From NCBI GenBank assembly GCA_028284385.1, contig JANQRT010000039.1:31346-95345 (forward strand): a stretch of 64,000 nt of DNA. The letters are read 5' to 3'. The position numbers and the translations under genes were made by a program. This document shows, piece after piece, positions 19,910-27,536 of the stretch. How positions within the stretch are numbered: the stretch's first letter is position 1; each line of letters opens with the position of its first letter. The notes under the pieces are model-generated. The model was not told the origin of the DNA and ran no database searches. It saw only the letters and a program-made list of their open reading frames with translations. Origin of the DNA: Opitutaceae bacterium. Its GTDB lineage: Bacteria > Verrucomicrobiota > Verrucomicrobiia > Opitutales > Opitutaceae.

Positions 19910-20886
19910 TCACTAGTATGCGGAACTAGGTCGTTTTGCAAGAACGGGACCACATCAAAGCCGATACCTTTGTCGGCAAACAGCCAATCCGCCCCGAAAC
20001 CTAGGGGAAGTCGTTCCGATGACGCAGCGGAAGCCAGTCTGAGAGCAGCCCAAACGCCAACTTTGGTTTCGAGGGCGCTGGAAAAAACGTGTTTCTCGAG
20101 GCTGGGCTGTTTGAGTTCGGACTCGAGATCATAGTAGCCCCCGGCTAGGAGCGGTTTGATAACGAAAATCCCAGGCCACTGCTGATCTCGCCAACGTTTA
20201 ATGTCGTCCACGCTTGTAACGGACTCGTCGAGGGCGAGGGGCGTAGGAAAGTCAGCTGAAAATCGAAGCATTTCCTGCTCTTGGCCAGGCGGCAATGGCT
20301 GCTCAAGAAATTCGATCGGCAAGTCGACCAAGCGCTCAAGCCAGAGCCTGGTTTCGTTGAGGGTGAACGATCCATTGGCATCCAGCCGGATTTTAGCTTG
20401 CCCATCAAGTCTATCAATCAAGTCGCTAATCCATTGCCACTCTTGCTCGAAAGAAGCCTTGCCGATTTTCAATTTAAAGCTCTGAAAATATTGCTCTCTG
20501 AAGTGATCAATGCCCTCCGTATCGCCAGGATCGGGCACCAGGATAGCCACCGGCCAAGGATCAGCCAAATCAAACGACTCGTCAGCGGATAGCAACATGG
20601 CATGAGCCGACTCGACAGCGAATCGAACGCAGGGCGAATCCGATAATCGGATACTCGCTTCCTCGTATTCGAATTCCGACTTCAACGCTTCACACTTGGC
20701 CAGAGCGAATGGAAAGTTCTCCGTTCCGAAAGAAGGAAGCGGTGCCACTTCGCCAAACCCCAGCCTGCCCTCTTCATCCTCCAGCTTCACGAGGATGCCT
20801 TCGCGCTTGGAAAATTGGTCACTAGCGGAAAGGTACCTTTTCCCGAAGGGACGACGGTAGGCTTTGTACTCGAAGTTAATGGCCAT
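19882..20886 (-). CDS. menC: o-Succinylbenzoate synthase (enolase superfamily)
   Basis: 334 residues. Enolase-superfamily catalytic marks: KLKIGKASF (Lys pair), IRLDANGSF (metal Asp), EFLEQPLPPG (metal Glu), LALDESVTS (metal Asp) and FVIKPLLAGG (second catalytic Lys). It dehydrates SHCHC to o-succinylbenzoate in menaquinone biosynthesis. It is upstream of and overlaps menE on the same strand. The remaining men genes are not in this window. Assignment over dipeptide epimerase rests on linkage to menE. Confidence 0.9.
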   Translation of the reverse strand: MAINFEYKAYRRPFGKRYLSASDQFSKREGILVKLEDEEGRLGFGEVAPLPSFGTENFPFALAKCEALKSEFEYEEASIRLSDSPCVRFAVESAHAMLLSADESFDLADPWPVAILVPDPGDTEGIDHFREQYFQSFKLKIGKASFEQEWQWISDLIDRLDGQAKIRLDANGSFTLNETRLWLERLVDLPIEFLEQPLPPGQEQEMLRFSADFPTPLALDESVTSVDDIKRWRDQQWPGIFVIKPLLAGGYYDLESELKQPSLEKHVFSSALETKVGVWAALRLASAASSERLPLGFGADWLFADKGIGFDVVPFLQNDLVPHTSDCEIVWNRI

Positions 20887-21123
20887 GAATTTCGATTAGT
20901 AGGCAGGAGATAGGATACAGTCAGCAGTTTTCTTTCAACGAGTTTAAAGGAACTGATTTCTGCTCCTCTCACGCAAACCAGCCCGCGGCGACAAAGAACC
21001 GGCTACTCCAACTACAACAGGAAGTTGCAGCTGAATTCTAGCAGCGCGTTACTCAACGCCTAAAACCCAATACTCGGAACCAAAAATCCTTGCTTCCCTC
21101 AACGAGACTCTCTAAGCGGGACC

Positions 21124-22692
21124 ATGGCCAGTCTGAGTACAACCGACTTCAACGAAAGCGACCATTACATGAACGCCAATGCGTTCTTTTCGGCTCAGCG
21201 GGAAACCGCTCTGACCTACGACGATGTTTCGCTCGCCACCAACTACAGCGAAATCCTTCCAAGGGATGCCAGCCTAGAGACATCGATCTCGGAGCGTATC
21301 CAATTAAACATTCCGATCATCTCTTCGGACATGGATACGGTCACCGAATACGAAATGGCCATTGCCATGGCCACTTCAGGGGGAATGGGAATCATTCACT
21401 ACAACATGCCATTCAAGGAGCAAGTTTCCCAAGTGACGCGAGTGAAGTACCACATCAATGGACTACTCCCCAATCCCATCACCGTGCAACCGGAGATGTA
21501 CGTGCAGGACGTGCTGGAACTCATCGAGGAAAAGGGATACCAGTTTCGGACCTTCCCCGTTGAGGATCAGGCCGGGAAGCTAGCCGGACTCTTGAGCAGC
21601 AAGGTGGTCAAGGCTCGGTACGGACACATCAAGGTAGCCGATGCCATGACGCCCGCCTCGGAAGTCTACACCGTTAAAGAGGAGGAGATTAAGCCCAACC
21701 CGATCGAAATTGCCGACCGCTTCTTCAGCAATCATATGGGCATTAACAAGCTCCTGGTGGTTGACGACGATCTGAGACTAAAAGGCTTGGTAAGCATTTC
21801 CGATATCGAACGTATCATTTCCGAAGAGCAGAGCGTTCTGAAGCCAGCTCGCGATTCGGACTTTCGACTGCTGGTAGGAGCCGCCATCTCCACTTTATGG
21901 AAAAAAGACGGCTCGCTGGACAAGGATTCGATTGTCGAGCACGTGGCCAATCTCGTCGCCGAGAAAGTCGATGCCATAGCTGTATCCGCAGCTCACGGAC
22001 ACAGTTCTGGCATAGGAGAAGTCGTAAAGCTGCTGCGAAGCGAGTTTAAGGACCTAACCATCATCGCGGGCAACGTCACTTCGGCCGGAGGCGTGGAATT
22101 CCTGGCTGACTGTGGAGCGGATGCTATTAAAGTAGGTCAAGGACCTGGATCGATTTGCACTACGCGCATGGTAGCGGGGGTGGGGATCCCACAGCTCTCC
22201 GCTCTCTACGTCGCATCCAAGGGAGCCGCTCGCAAAGGAGTGCGCATCATAGCCGATGGCGGCATCACCAAATCGGGCGATATCGTAAAGGCCCTGACTC
22301 TCTCCAACGCAGTCATAGCCGGTGGGCTATTGGCTGGCAGTCGTGAAGCTCCGGGAGAAATCGTGGAAATCAATGGCAAGCTGCTCAAACAATATCGTGG
22401 CATGGGAAGCGTCAGCGCTATGAAAAAGGGATCTGCCGCCCGTTACGGTCACAAAAAAGCGGATACGGCCAGAAAGCTCACAGCGGAAGGCATCGAAGGC
22501 ATGAAGGAGGTACACGGATCGGTTGTCAGAGTCCTCTCGGATCTCGCGGGAGGCATTCAGTCAGGCATGGGTTACAATGGAGCCAAAACCATTGCGGAAC
22601 TACAGGAAAAAGCCCGCTTCGTCCGCATCAGCCCCGCCGGCATGAAGGAGTCCGCCCCCCACGATGTGATCGAAGTGGCGAAACGGGGATAA
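21124..22692 (+). CDS. guaB: Inosine-5'-monophosphate dehydrogenase
   Basis: 522 residues; an internal ATG at 21169 (MNANAFF) matches the usual family start better and would give 507. Marks: ALTYDDVSL near the N-terminus, [11 protein letters not shown], two CBS domains inserted in the barrel ([11 protein letters not shown] and [12 protein letters not shown]), the catalytic loop [16 protein letters not shown] with the nucleophilic Cys, [12 protein letters not shown], and the flap RGMGSVSAM. It oxidises IMP to XMP, the committed step to GMP, in the cytoplasm. An accessory cassette region follows, beyond which lies purA, the AMP branch from the same substrate. Confidence 0.97.
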   Translation: MASLSTTDFNESDHYMNANAFFSAQRETALTYDDVSLATNYSEILPRDASLETSISERIQLNIPIISSDMDTVTEYEMAIAMATSGGMGIIHYNMPFKEQVSQVTRVKYHINGLLPNPITVQPEMYVQDVLELIEEKGYQFRTFPVEDQAGKLAGLLSSKVVKARYGHIKVADAMTPASEVYTVKEEEIKPNPIEIADRFFSNHMGINKLLVVDDDLRLKGLVSISDIERIISEEQSVLKPARDSDFRLLVGAAISTLWKKDGSLDKDSIVEHVANLVAEKVDAIAVSAAHGHSSGIGEVVKLLRSEFKDLTIIAGNVTSAGGVEFLADCGADAIKVGQGPGSICTTRMVAGVGIPQLSALYVASKGAARKGVRIIADGGITKSGDIVKALTLSNAVIAGGLLAGSREAPGEIVEINGKLLKQYRGMGSVSAMKKGSAARYGHKKADTARKLTAEGIEGMKEVHGSVVRVLSDLAGGIQSGMGYNGAKTIAELQEKARFVRISPAGMKESAPHDVIEVAKRG

Positions 22693-22748
22693 GAGGAGTT
22701 AGCCCTCTCGATCGAAGAACTTCGCTTTTACATTTAAGAGACTCTCTA

Positions 22749-22890
22749 AGAGAGTGTCTAAAAACTGGTAGAGCAATTAAACCACCCGCTTCTTACAGTC
22801 GCTGGAGTACACGGAGTCGTGGGAGAAGAATATGAATTTCCCTCCGTATCTCTGTGTCCTCCGCGGTAAAATCCGTTATTAGACAGTCCC
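22749..22890 (+). mobile_element. 142-bp MITE-like element, copy 1
   Basis: Flanked by TA on both sides (22747-22748 and 22891-22892). Imperfect terminal inverted repeats are AGAGAGTGTCTAAAAAC at the left and, reversed, GGGACTGTCTAATAAC at the right. A second copy of the same length and orientation lies at 26646-26787, with most positions identical. There is no coding capacity. The TA flanks and the TIR pattern suggest mobilisation by an IS630/mariner-type transposase encoded elsewhere. An interior stretch (gtatctctgtgtcctccg) belongs to a widespread GGAGGACACAGAG-type repeat wording. Confidence 0.75.
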
Positions 22891-22911
22891 TAAGAAAGCC
22901 TCGCAAGGTGA

Positions 22912-23040
22912 ACTTCACATAACACGACACGTTTATAGTCGCTTCACAGGGAAGCGCGGAGGTTCCAAAAGGTAAAAGCGAAGCCTCGACACACTTATAA
23001 GTAAAAGACGAGTTGTAATATATTTCGCGTTATGTGAAGT
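22912..23040 (+). other. attC-like site A (long, VCR-like)
   Basis: Outer arms 22912-22927 (ACTTCACATAACACGA) and 23025-23040 pair at 15 of 16 positions, giving boxes ACATAAC and GTTATGT. An inner region has further short stems, for example gcttc/gaagc. The total of 129 bp is near the length of the Vibrio cholerae repeat type. It lies directly after MITE copy 1, so it is probably the surviving 3' end of a lost upstream cassette. Confidence 0.65.
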
Positions 23041-23078
23041 AGAACCGTCTATATTAGAATTGTTATGAATAGATACAA

Positions 23079-23819
23079 ATGACTGCCAGCTCAGCACAGA
23101 CTCTTTGCCAAATACTTGCAGCTGCTTGTGGATGCCTAGTTTTGTTGTTCGGATACGGTGCCTACCATTTCGGCAATAAGGCTAGCGAAGAGAAGGAAGA
23201 TGAAATCCGAAAATTTCAAAAGGAGAATTTTGAGTCTGCACAGAATGATCGCCAGAACAAGAGCGATGCCATAAACCAGAAAATTGAAGAAGCTGTATCA
23301 GGAATCACAGCACCGGATCCTATTGTTTCACCTAGAACACTAAATCTAACCACATCAAACTGGAGCAAAACTCAGTTACTAGAAATTAGGAATCCTAATC
23401 CATCAAAGACATTGTATTCTGCATGGGTAAAGATTTCCTCCGAATCGCCTGATTTCGAACCAAGTGAATTAGATGTAGTTCCTGAGCATGAAGAGGATTT
23501 CATTGTCGGAAGCATTCATAACATTACTGCGAATTACGAAATGTTGAAGATCGTTGCTAGGAACGAAAACAACAATTCATGTCTGTATTTGGTAATCTAT
23601 CGATTGGAAGCATTGTCATCTAAGTTTTATAAAGTAGTTCGAAAAAAACGAGAGGACAACGCACAAAGTGATTTGAACGTATCAATCGACTTGAAGGCTT
23701 TCTCGAATGAGCCAGCGGCTATTCAGACGCAAGACGGAAAGACTGCCTTACAGATCGAGCCACCGGAAAACCTACAAATTCAGTCAATAAGTCTTTTAAT
23801 GAAACGGAATGAACCATAA
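23079..23819 (+). CDS. Cassette gene 1: membrane-anchored protein of unknown function
   Basis: 246 residues. A single N-terminal hydrophobic helix (residues about 8-30, ILAAACGCLVLLFGYGAYHF) is followed by a charged, probably coiled-coil segment (NKASEEKEDEIRKFQKENF) and a beta-rich domain of about 160 residues with no motif I know. It is likely inner-membrane anchored with a soluble domain. It starts 38 bp after attC-like site A, and its stop abuts site B, so it would make up one cassette. Base composition is more AT-rich than guaB. No function can be given. Confidence 0.65.
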   Translation: MTASSAQTLCQILAAACGCLVLLFGYGAYHFGNKASEEKEDEIRKFQKENFESAQNDRQNKSDAINQKIEEAVSGITAPDPIVSPRTLNLTTSNWSKTQLLEIRNPNPSKTLYSAWVKISSESPDFEPSELDVVPEHEEDFIVGSIHNITANYEMLKIVARNENNNSCLYLVIYRLEALSSKFYKVVRKKREDNAQSDLNVSIDLKAFSNEPAAIQTQDGKTALQIEPPENLQIQSISLLMKRNEP

Positions 23820-23888
23820 CCAAGCGGCATATACAATTCTCTACAGCCGCTCCGCGGCCTTCGCTCTTGTATAGCCTTAGCGTAAGAT
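23814..23888 (+). other. attC-like site B
   Basis: CCATAAC (23814-23820) overlaps the stop codon of cassette gene 1. Inner arms 23826-23836 and 23867-23876 pair as GGC(A)TATACAA with TTGTATAGCC, with one unpaired A, the kind of extrahelical base that marks attC strands. The core box reads GTAAGAT instead of GTTRRRY, so the site may be decayed. Confidence 0.5.
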
Positions 23889-23896
23889 GAAAAATT

Positions 23897-24079
23897 ATGA
23901 AAACCCAAATAACCCTATCTGTCGGATTAGCGCTAGGATCAGCCTTTTATGATTTAGTCACTAAAGGGATTGATGGAGTCGATTTCTACAAAACAGCCTT
24001 CATTGCGGCTTTCAGCTTCATAGTCCTTCTCTTCCTTCCCAAGCGTTTACTCGATAAGAAGCCGACTGATACTAACTAA
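23897..24079 (+). CDS. Cassette gene 2: small two-helix membrane protein
   Basis: 60 residues, with two hydrophobic segments (about 4-20 and 32-48) and a Lys-rich C-terminus (KRLLDKKPTDTN). It starts 8 bp after the core box of site B. The size and two-helix plan recall holins or small membrane toxins, but no family is recognisable. A likely small integral membrane protein of unknown role, and the second cassette of the array. Confidence 0.5.
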   Translation: MKTQITLSVGLALGSAFYDLVTKGIDGVDFYKTAFIAAFSFIVLLFLPKRLLDKKPTDTN

Positions 24080-24146
24080 AAAGAAGAGATTCTTCTGTCC
24101 TGAGAAAGAAACAATCCATAAGATCGGGGATCACAATTAGATTTGA

Positions 24147-24215
24147 GCACAATGCTCGGGCATGGAACTTAGATTCCAAAGGAAAGGCCTAAACGGAAAT
24201 CAGAACCCGTTGTGC
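24147..24215 (+). other. attC-like site C (weak)
   Basis: GCACAAT (24147-24153) pairs with GTTGTGC (24209-24215) except for the last base, and CGGG/CCCG extends the stem after a 4-base bulge. The length of 69 bp is typical. The next gene starts 13 bp later. The inverse core has AAT rather than AAC, so this site is less certain. Confidence 0.4.
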
Positions 24216-24228
24216 GAGGCGAAAGATT

Positions 24229-24633
24229 ATGAAAAGGAAAATCCGACCCGTTAAACTTCTACTAGTCGTAGCGACATTGCTTTCATCCAGCGTATTCGGA
24301 TCGGACTACGCGAAAATTAGTGATCGCGTAATATTCCGACCAGAATCGGGCAAGATCGATACCGAAAGCTTAAAGAGTATCATCGTATGCGAAGTACTGG
24401 AAATCAATGGAAAGGAAGTGGAGAGACAAAAAGCCAAAAAATCTGGCGATCCTCCATACGTTCTGATTCCCGCGGGCACACACCGCCTCAAAGTACTTAA
24501 GAAGCGAGCGTGGAGCTTGCCGGATGAAGAAGGTGAAATTGTTGAGTTGAATGTGTCAGTGGAAGCTGGGTTAATATATACAATCAAAGACACCGAAAAC
24601 GGTGTCGCGTTTTACGAATCGAAAAACGAATAA
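24229..24633 (+). CDS. Cassette gene 3: secreted protein of unknown function
   Basis: 134 residues with a Sec signal peptide (KRKIRPVKLLLVVATLLSSS then VFGSD). The mature part of about 110 residues is rich in beta-strands and Lys/Glu, including YVLIPAGTHRLKVLKK and VSVEAGLIYTIKD. This pattern resembles the beta-sandwich of small periplasmic PEGA-like domains, but that is only a resemblance. Its stop codon is followed immediately by a canonical attC site (24,634), a textbook cassette 3' end. It is the best-bounded cassette of the array. Confidence 0.65.
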   Translation: MKRKIRPVKLLLVVATLLSSSVFGSDYAKISDRVIFRPESGKIDTESLKSIIVCEVLEINGKEVERQKAKKSGDPPYVLIPAGTHRLKVLKKRAWSLPDEEGEIVELNVSVEAGLIYTIKDTENGVAFYESKNE

Positions 24634-24699
24634 GCCTAACAAAACGCTGCTCACTATTCGCACATTAGAACGTCTAAATATGAGAGCTTCGCGTTAGAC
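24634..24699 (+). other. attC site D (canonical)
   Basis: GCCTAAC (24634-24640, perfect RYYYAAC) begins right after the preceding stop. GTTAGAC (24693-24699, perfect GTTRRRY) ends 3 bp before the next ATG. The opening GCCTAACAAAACGCTGC and closing GCTTCGCGTTAGAC match the classic 59-base-element wording. A TTAGA/TCTAA stem with a 3-base loop lies in the middle. At 66 bp this is the strongest single piece of evidence for an integron cassette array. Confidence 0.8.
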
Positions 24700-24702
24700 G
24701 GA

Positions 24703-24948
24703 ATGCTAAAAATCCTAGTAACGATAGTCTTACTCCTCATTGCTGGAGCATCGCTTCACTACTCGATGTTTTGGGGTTGGGCATCCGGAGCTGGCAATCC
24801 ACCCAATGCTGAAGAAATGAAAAGAGCTAGCAACATCGCTCTCGCAATCAGTGGTCTGGCTTTAGCTGTATCCATATCTCTCTGGATAGTTCCAAGATTT
24901 AGAAGAAAAAGAATGAACCACTTTGCTAATAACTCGGTCAACGAATAA
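24703..24948 (+). CDS. Cassette gene 4: small membrane protein
   Basis: 81 residues with two transmembrane segments (about 2-20 and 46-64), separated by a polar loop GAGNPPNAEEMKRASN. It ends in a basic, Asn-rich tail. The start codon lies 3 bp after the core box of attC site D, the usual spacing for a cassette gene. No attC is seen after its stop. The following hydrolase gene starts 25 bp downstream, so the two may share a cassette or the site between them was lost. Function unknown. Confidence 0.6.
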   Translation: MLKILVTIVLLLIAGASLHYSMFWGWASGAGNPPNAEEMKRASNIALAISGLALAVSISLWIVPRFRRKRMNHFANNSVNE

Positions 24949-24973
24949 AAATAAATTTAGGCAAAGTACAGAT

Positions 24974-26095
24974 ATGAGAAAATACATGAGAAGAGCTTCT
25001 GTTCTAATTGCCGCTATCGTTTTTCTTACGAATGCCCAGCTAGCGTTCACGTGTTCGACCTTCACACTGATGAAGGACAACCATTTCGTCTACGGACGCA
25101 ATCTGGATTGGTATGTAGATTCCGGCATGATTTGCGTCAATCAGCGCCACATGGTCAAGAAAGCGTTCATTCTGCCCAGAGAAACGGCTTCAAAGAGCGA
25201 TGGCCTAGAATGGACCTCGAAGTACGGGAGCGTAACCTTTAACGGGGTGGGCAGAGAGTTCCCATACGGTGGAATGAACGAAGTGGGCCTGGTCGTAGAC
25301 GTCATGTGGCTCGATAAAACCCAGTATCCTAAAACCGATTCTCGGAAGGAAATCGGCGTTTTGCAATGGGGACAATACTTGCTAGACACCTGCGCCACCG
25401 TCGATGAGGTATTGGCTTCGTTCAAAAAGGCGCGCATCTCCGAAGATGAGGTTGCCCCTGTGCACTACCTGATCGCGGACAAGGATGGCAACACGCTGGT
25501 AGTCGATTTCCTCAATGGCGAAGCGAAGACCTACACTGGCAAGACATTGCCCCACGCTGTCTTGACCAACAGCCCCTATCGACAATCCATCCGATATGCC
25601 AAAGGTTTCAAAGGACTTGGCGGAGATAAGCCCATTCGCCGAAGCGATGGTTCCCTGGACCGCTTTGTCCGTGTATCCAATGCTGTAAAGAAGTCTGCCA
25701 GCAAGGACATCGACATAGTCCAATACTCCTTCGGAATCTTGCACGATGTAAATGCCGGATACGAACTCAATCGGCACTCCACGGTCTTGAGCGCCGTTTA
25801 CGACATCACGAATCTAAGCATCTACTTCCGGACAAACAGTAATCGGAATATTCGCATCATTAACGTAGAAGAATTGGACTTCTCCAATGGGAAACCGATG
25901 CGTGTTTGGAACATTCTGAACGACATGGATGGGGACATTACCAAGAAATCTATCGCCTATTCGAAAGAAATGAATCGCCAGACTATCGTGAAGCAGATCA
26001 CCAATTCCGGTGTCATGAATAGAGTCGGCGATATGCGACGGATGATCGACTATTTTTCCGTCTATCCAGAGAAAGGCACCCGCCCGGCGCCCTAA
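24974..26095 (+). CDS. Secreted linear-amide C-N hydrolase (choloylglycine hydrolase family)
   Basis: About 373 residues from MRKYMRRAS; an upstream ATG at 24923 overlaps the preceding gene. The signal peptide ends at LAFT, exposing Cys as the mature N-terminus (CSTFTLMKDNHFVYGRNLDW). This is the Ntn-hydrolase nucleophile, followed by the conserved Arg and Asp of the family. Also present are PYGGMNEVGLVVDVMWL and AVLTNSPYR with a catalytic Asn. Relatives cleave bile-salt amides, penicillin V or acyl-homoserine lactones; the substrate here is unknown. Its base composition is closer to the chromosome than to the small cassette genes, so it may be a large cassette or resident DNA caught within the array. 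Confidence 0.85.
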   Translation: MRKYMRRASVLIAAIVFLTNAQLAFTCSTFTLMKDNHFVYGRNLDWYVDSGMICVNQRHMVKKAFILPRETASKSDGLEWTSKYGSVTFNGVGREFPYGGMNEVGLVVDVMWLDKTQYPKTDSRKEIGVLQWGQYLLDTCATVDEVLASFKKARISEDEVAPVHYLIADKDGNTLVVDFLNGEAKTYTGKTLPHAVLTNSPYRQSIRYAKGFKGLGGDKPIRRSDGSLDRFVRVSNAVKKSASKDIDIVQYSFGILHDVNAGYELNRHSTVLSAVYDITNLSIYFRTNSNRNIRIINVEELDFSNGKPMRVWNILNDMDGDITKKSIAYSKEMNRQTIVKQITNSGVMNRVGDMRRMIDYFSVYPEKGTRPAP

Positions 26096-26118
26096 ACGCT
26101 GTTAAGAAAAGAATGGGA

Positions 26119-26185
26119 GCCCAACAAATCGTTGCTCAAAACTCCGGAGACCCTGCCCCCTTTATCGTGAGAACTCGACGCGGAA
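26119..26185 (+). other. Degenerate attC-like site F
   Basis: GCCCAAC (26119-26125) is a perfect inverse core, and the following AAATCGTTGCTC echoes the classic attC left half. The right half reads gagaactcgacgcggaatg and lacks a GTT core. It lies between the hydrolase gene and the RNase H-like gene, where a cassette boundary is expected. It is probably a decayed site; the right end given is approximate. Confidence 0.35.
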
Positions 26186-26192
26186 TGAATGG

Positions 26193-26702
26193 ATGAAACT
26201 GTTTACGGATAGTAGTGTATCTCCGGATACTGGCTTTGGGGTTGGTGGTTATTTGCTTCTTCAGCGGGCTGGAAAGAGTTCCGAAGCCTTATCTGATTCT
26301 GTTCAGCTTAAGTCATTTAAAGACGTTTCATCTACTGAATTGGAGCTTCGGACGTTGATTTGGGCATTATCTGAATTGGAAGAGGAGATTGAAAGTTTGT
26401 CAGTCTATACCGATTCGCAAAATATACTCAACCTCATTGAACGTAGAGAGCGTTTGGAGAAGAGCGATTTTAGAAATAGTTCGTGTGTTGAGCTTAAGCA
26501 TGCGAGTTTATACAGAGAATTTTATGTTTTGCTCGATGAGATGGGCTTTGAGGTGAATAAGGTTAGAGGTCACAGTCGGATCAAAGATCGAAACGAAATC
26601 GAGAAGGTTTTTAGCGTGATAGACCGAATGACTCGAAAAGAGCTAAGAGAGTGTCTAAAAACTCGTAGAGTAATTAATCCACCCGCTTCTTACAGTCGCT
26701 AG
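26193..26702 (+). CDS. Ribonuclease H-like cassette gene, 3' end altered by a MITE
   Basis: 169 residues as read. RNase HI-type catalytic residues are in order: Asp in KLFTDSS, Glu in SSTELELRTL, Asp in SVYTDSQN, then His in VRGHSRIKDRNE and the final Asp in FSVIDRM. Residues from about 151 on are encoded by MITE copy 2, starting at 26646. If the element is removed with one TA retained, the frame reads on to ELENN and a stop, giving 154 residues. The catalytic core is intact, so it may still be active. It could cut RNA in RNA-DNA hybrids; as a cassette cargo its role is unclear. Confidence 0.72.
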   Translation: MKLFTDSSVSPDTGFGVGGYLLLQRAGKSSEALSDSVQLKSFKDVSSTELELRTLIWALSELEEEIESLSVYTDSQNILNLIERRERLEKSDFRNSSCVELKHASLYREFYVLLDEMGFEVNKVRGHSRIKDRNEIEKVFSVIDRMTRKELRECLKTRRVINPPASYSR

Positions 26703-26787
26703 AGTACACGGAGTTGTGGGAGAAGGACATGAAACCCCTCCGTATCTCTGTGTCCTCCGTGGTAAAATCAATTATGAGACTGTCTCT
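26646..26787 (+). mobile_element. 142-bp MITE-like element, copy 2
   Basis: Same length and orientation as the copy at 22749-22890, with TA at 26644-26645 and 26788-26789. Terminal repeats are AGAGAGTGTCTAAAAAC at the left and, reversed, AGAGACAGTCTCATAATT at the right. It is inserted in the last codons of the RNase H-like gene. The two copies differ at scattered positions and by small indels, so they are not a recent duplication. Confidence 0.75.
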
Positions 26788-26801
26788 TAGAAAACAACTA
26801 A

Positions 26802-26960
26802 CGAGATGAATGGTGCAAACAACTCCTCTTAGCTTCTAACGAAGAAATTGAATATCAAGAAATGCTCCTCCTAAACATCAAGAACGGGTTCGAAATAACG
26901 GGAGTCTATAAGAGCTTGAAGGAAAAGCTTCCAGGCATCATCTTCGAGAAAGAACTATAA
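26802..26960 (+). pseudogene. 52-codon open remnant after MITE copy 2
   Basis: An open stretch of 52 codons (RDEWCKQLLLASNEEIEYQE and onward, ending FEKEL) without a start codon of its own, closed by TAA just before attC-like site G. With the MITE removed it is in the same frame as the RNase H-like gene, separated by one TAA (26799-26801). It may be the original C-terminus cut off by a CAA-to-TAA change, or a separate decayed gene. Tentative. Confidence 0.35.
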
Positions 26961-26964
26961 TCGA

Positions 26965-27022
26965 GTCCAACCAATCGAGGCAACAAGGGCTAACGCCCTG
27001 TCGCCACACCAAGACGTTCGGT
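26965..27022 (+). other. attC-like site G
   Basis: Inverse core GTCCAAC (26965-26971) fits RYYYAAC. Inner arms 26979-26990 (GGCAACAAGGGC) and 26995-27005 (GCCCTGTCGCC) form a strong stem with a 4-base loop, one mismatch and one unpaired base. The core box is GTTCGGT (27016-27022). At 58 bp, it lies 8 bp before the next gene. Confidence 0.6.
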
Positions 27023-27030
27023 CTGAAAAA

Positions 27031-27450
27031 ATGAAAAGCATTGTGACATGGATAGTCTACGTGTTCTGCATAGCGGTTATTGCGACCAATGGTGTGCAAG
27101 CTGAATCAATTGCTCCATTCGTTGTGAGCGTGAGCATGGAAATGGAGGTAAGTGGTGATGGCTATGGTCGAAAGACGACGCTAACGATTGTGGGAGCCGA
27201 ACGAAAAGCTATTGAGATTTCCAGGAAATCAGAATTTATTAAATTCCTGGAAGAACTGCCAGCTGACACGCTATTGAAATGCTCAGGCTTTAATGGCCCG
27301 TCATTCAAAAAGAAGAAGGCAAAAGATCATCACGGGCGCGAGTACGAATACCATGACTTGTTTTGGCAATTCCACGATGAGAAGTTCTTTTTGAGGGATA
27401 TCCGAAAATATAACGAAACGGTGATGACTTCGCTCTCAATTTCTGAATAG
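27031..27450 (+). CDS. Cassette gene: secreted protein of unknown function
   Basis: 139 residues with a signal peptide (SIVTWIVYVFCIAVIATNG, cleavage near VQAES). The mature part is a beta-rich domain, then a Lys-rich patch KKKKAKDHHGREYEYHD and FWQFHDEKFFLRDIRKYN. No family is recognised. It starts 8 bp after the core of site G and stops 11 bp before site H, so it forms a complete cassette. The export signal is shared with other cargo of this array. Confidence 0.6.
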   Translation: MKSIVTWIVYVFCIAVIATNGVQAESIAPFVVSVSMEMEVSGDGYGRKTTLTIVGAERKAIEISRKSEFIKFLEELPADTLLKCSGFNGPSFKKKKAKDHHGREYEYHDLFWQFHDEKFFLRDIRKYNETVMTSLSISE

Positions 27451-27460
27451 TATTCAAACT

Positions 27461-27535
27461 ACCCAACCATTCTATGGATACAAATCGCTCCAGTCGCTCC
27501 GCTCCTTTCACTTTTGTATCATTGGGACGTTAGAA
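27461..27535 (+). other. attC-like site H
   Basis: Inverse core ACCCAAC (27461-27467, perfect RYYYAAC) and core GTTAGAA (27529-27535). Inner perfect 8-bp arms GATACAAA (27477-27484) and TTTGTATC (27513-27520). It is 75 bp long, and the next ATG follows after 1 bp. The inner arm sequence and the loop (cagtcgctccgctc) resemble those of site B (cagccgctccgcgg), so the two sites are related. Confidence 0.65.
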
Positions 27536-27536
27536 G

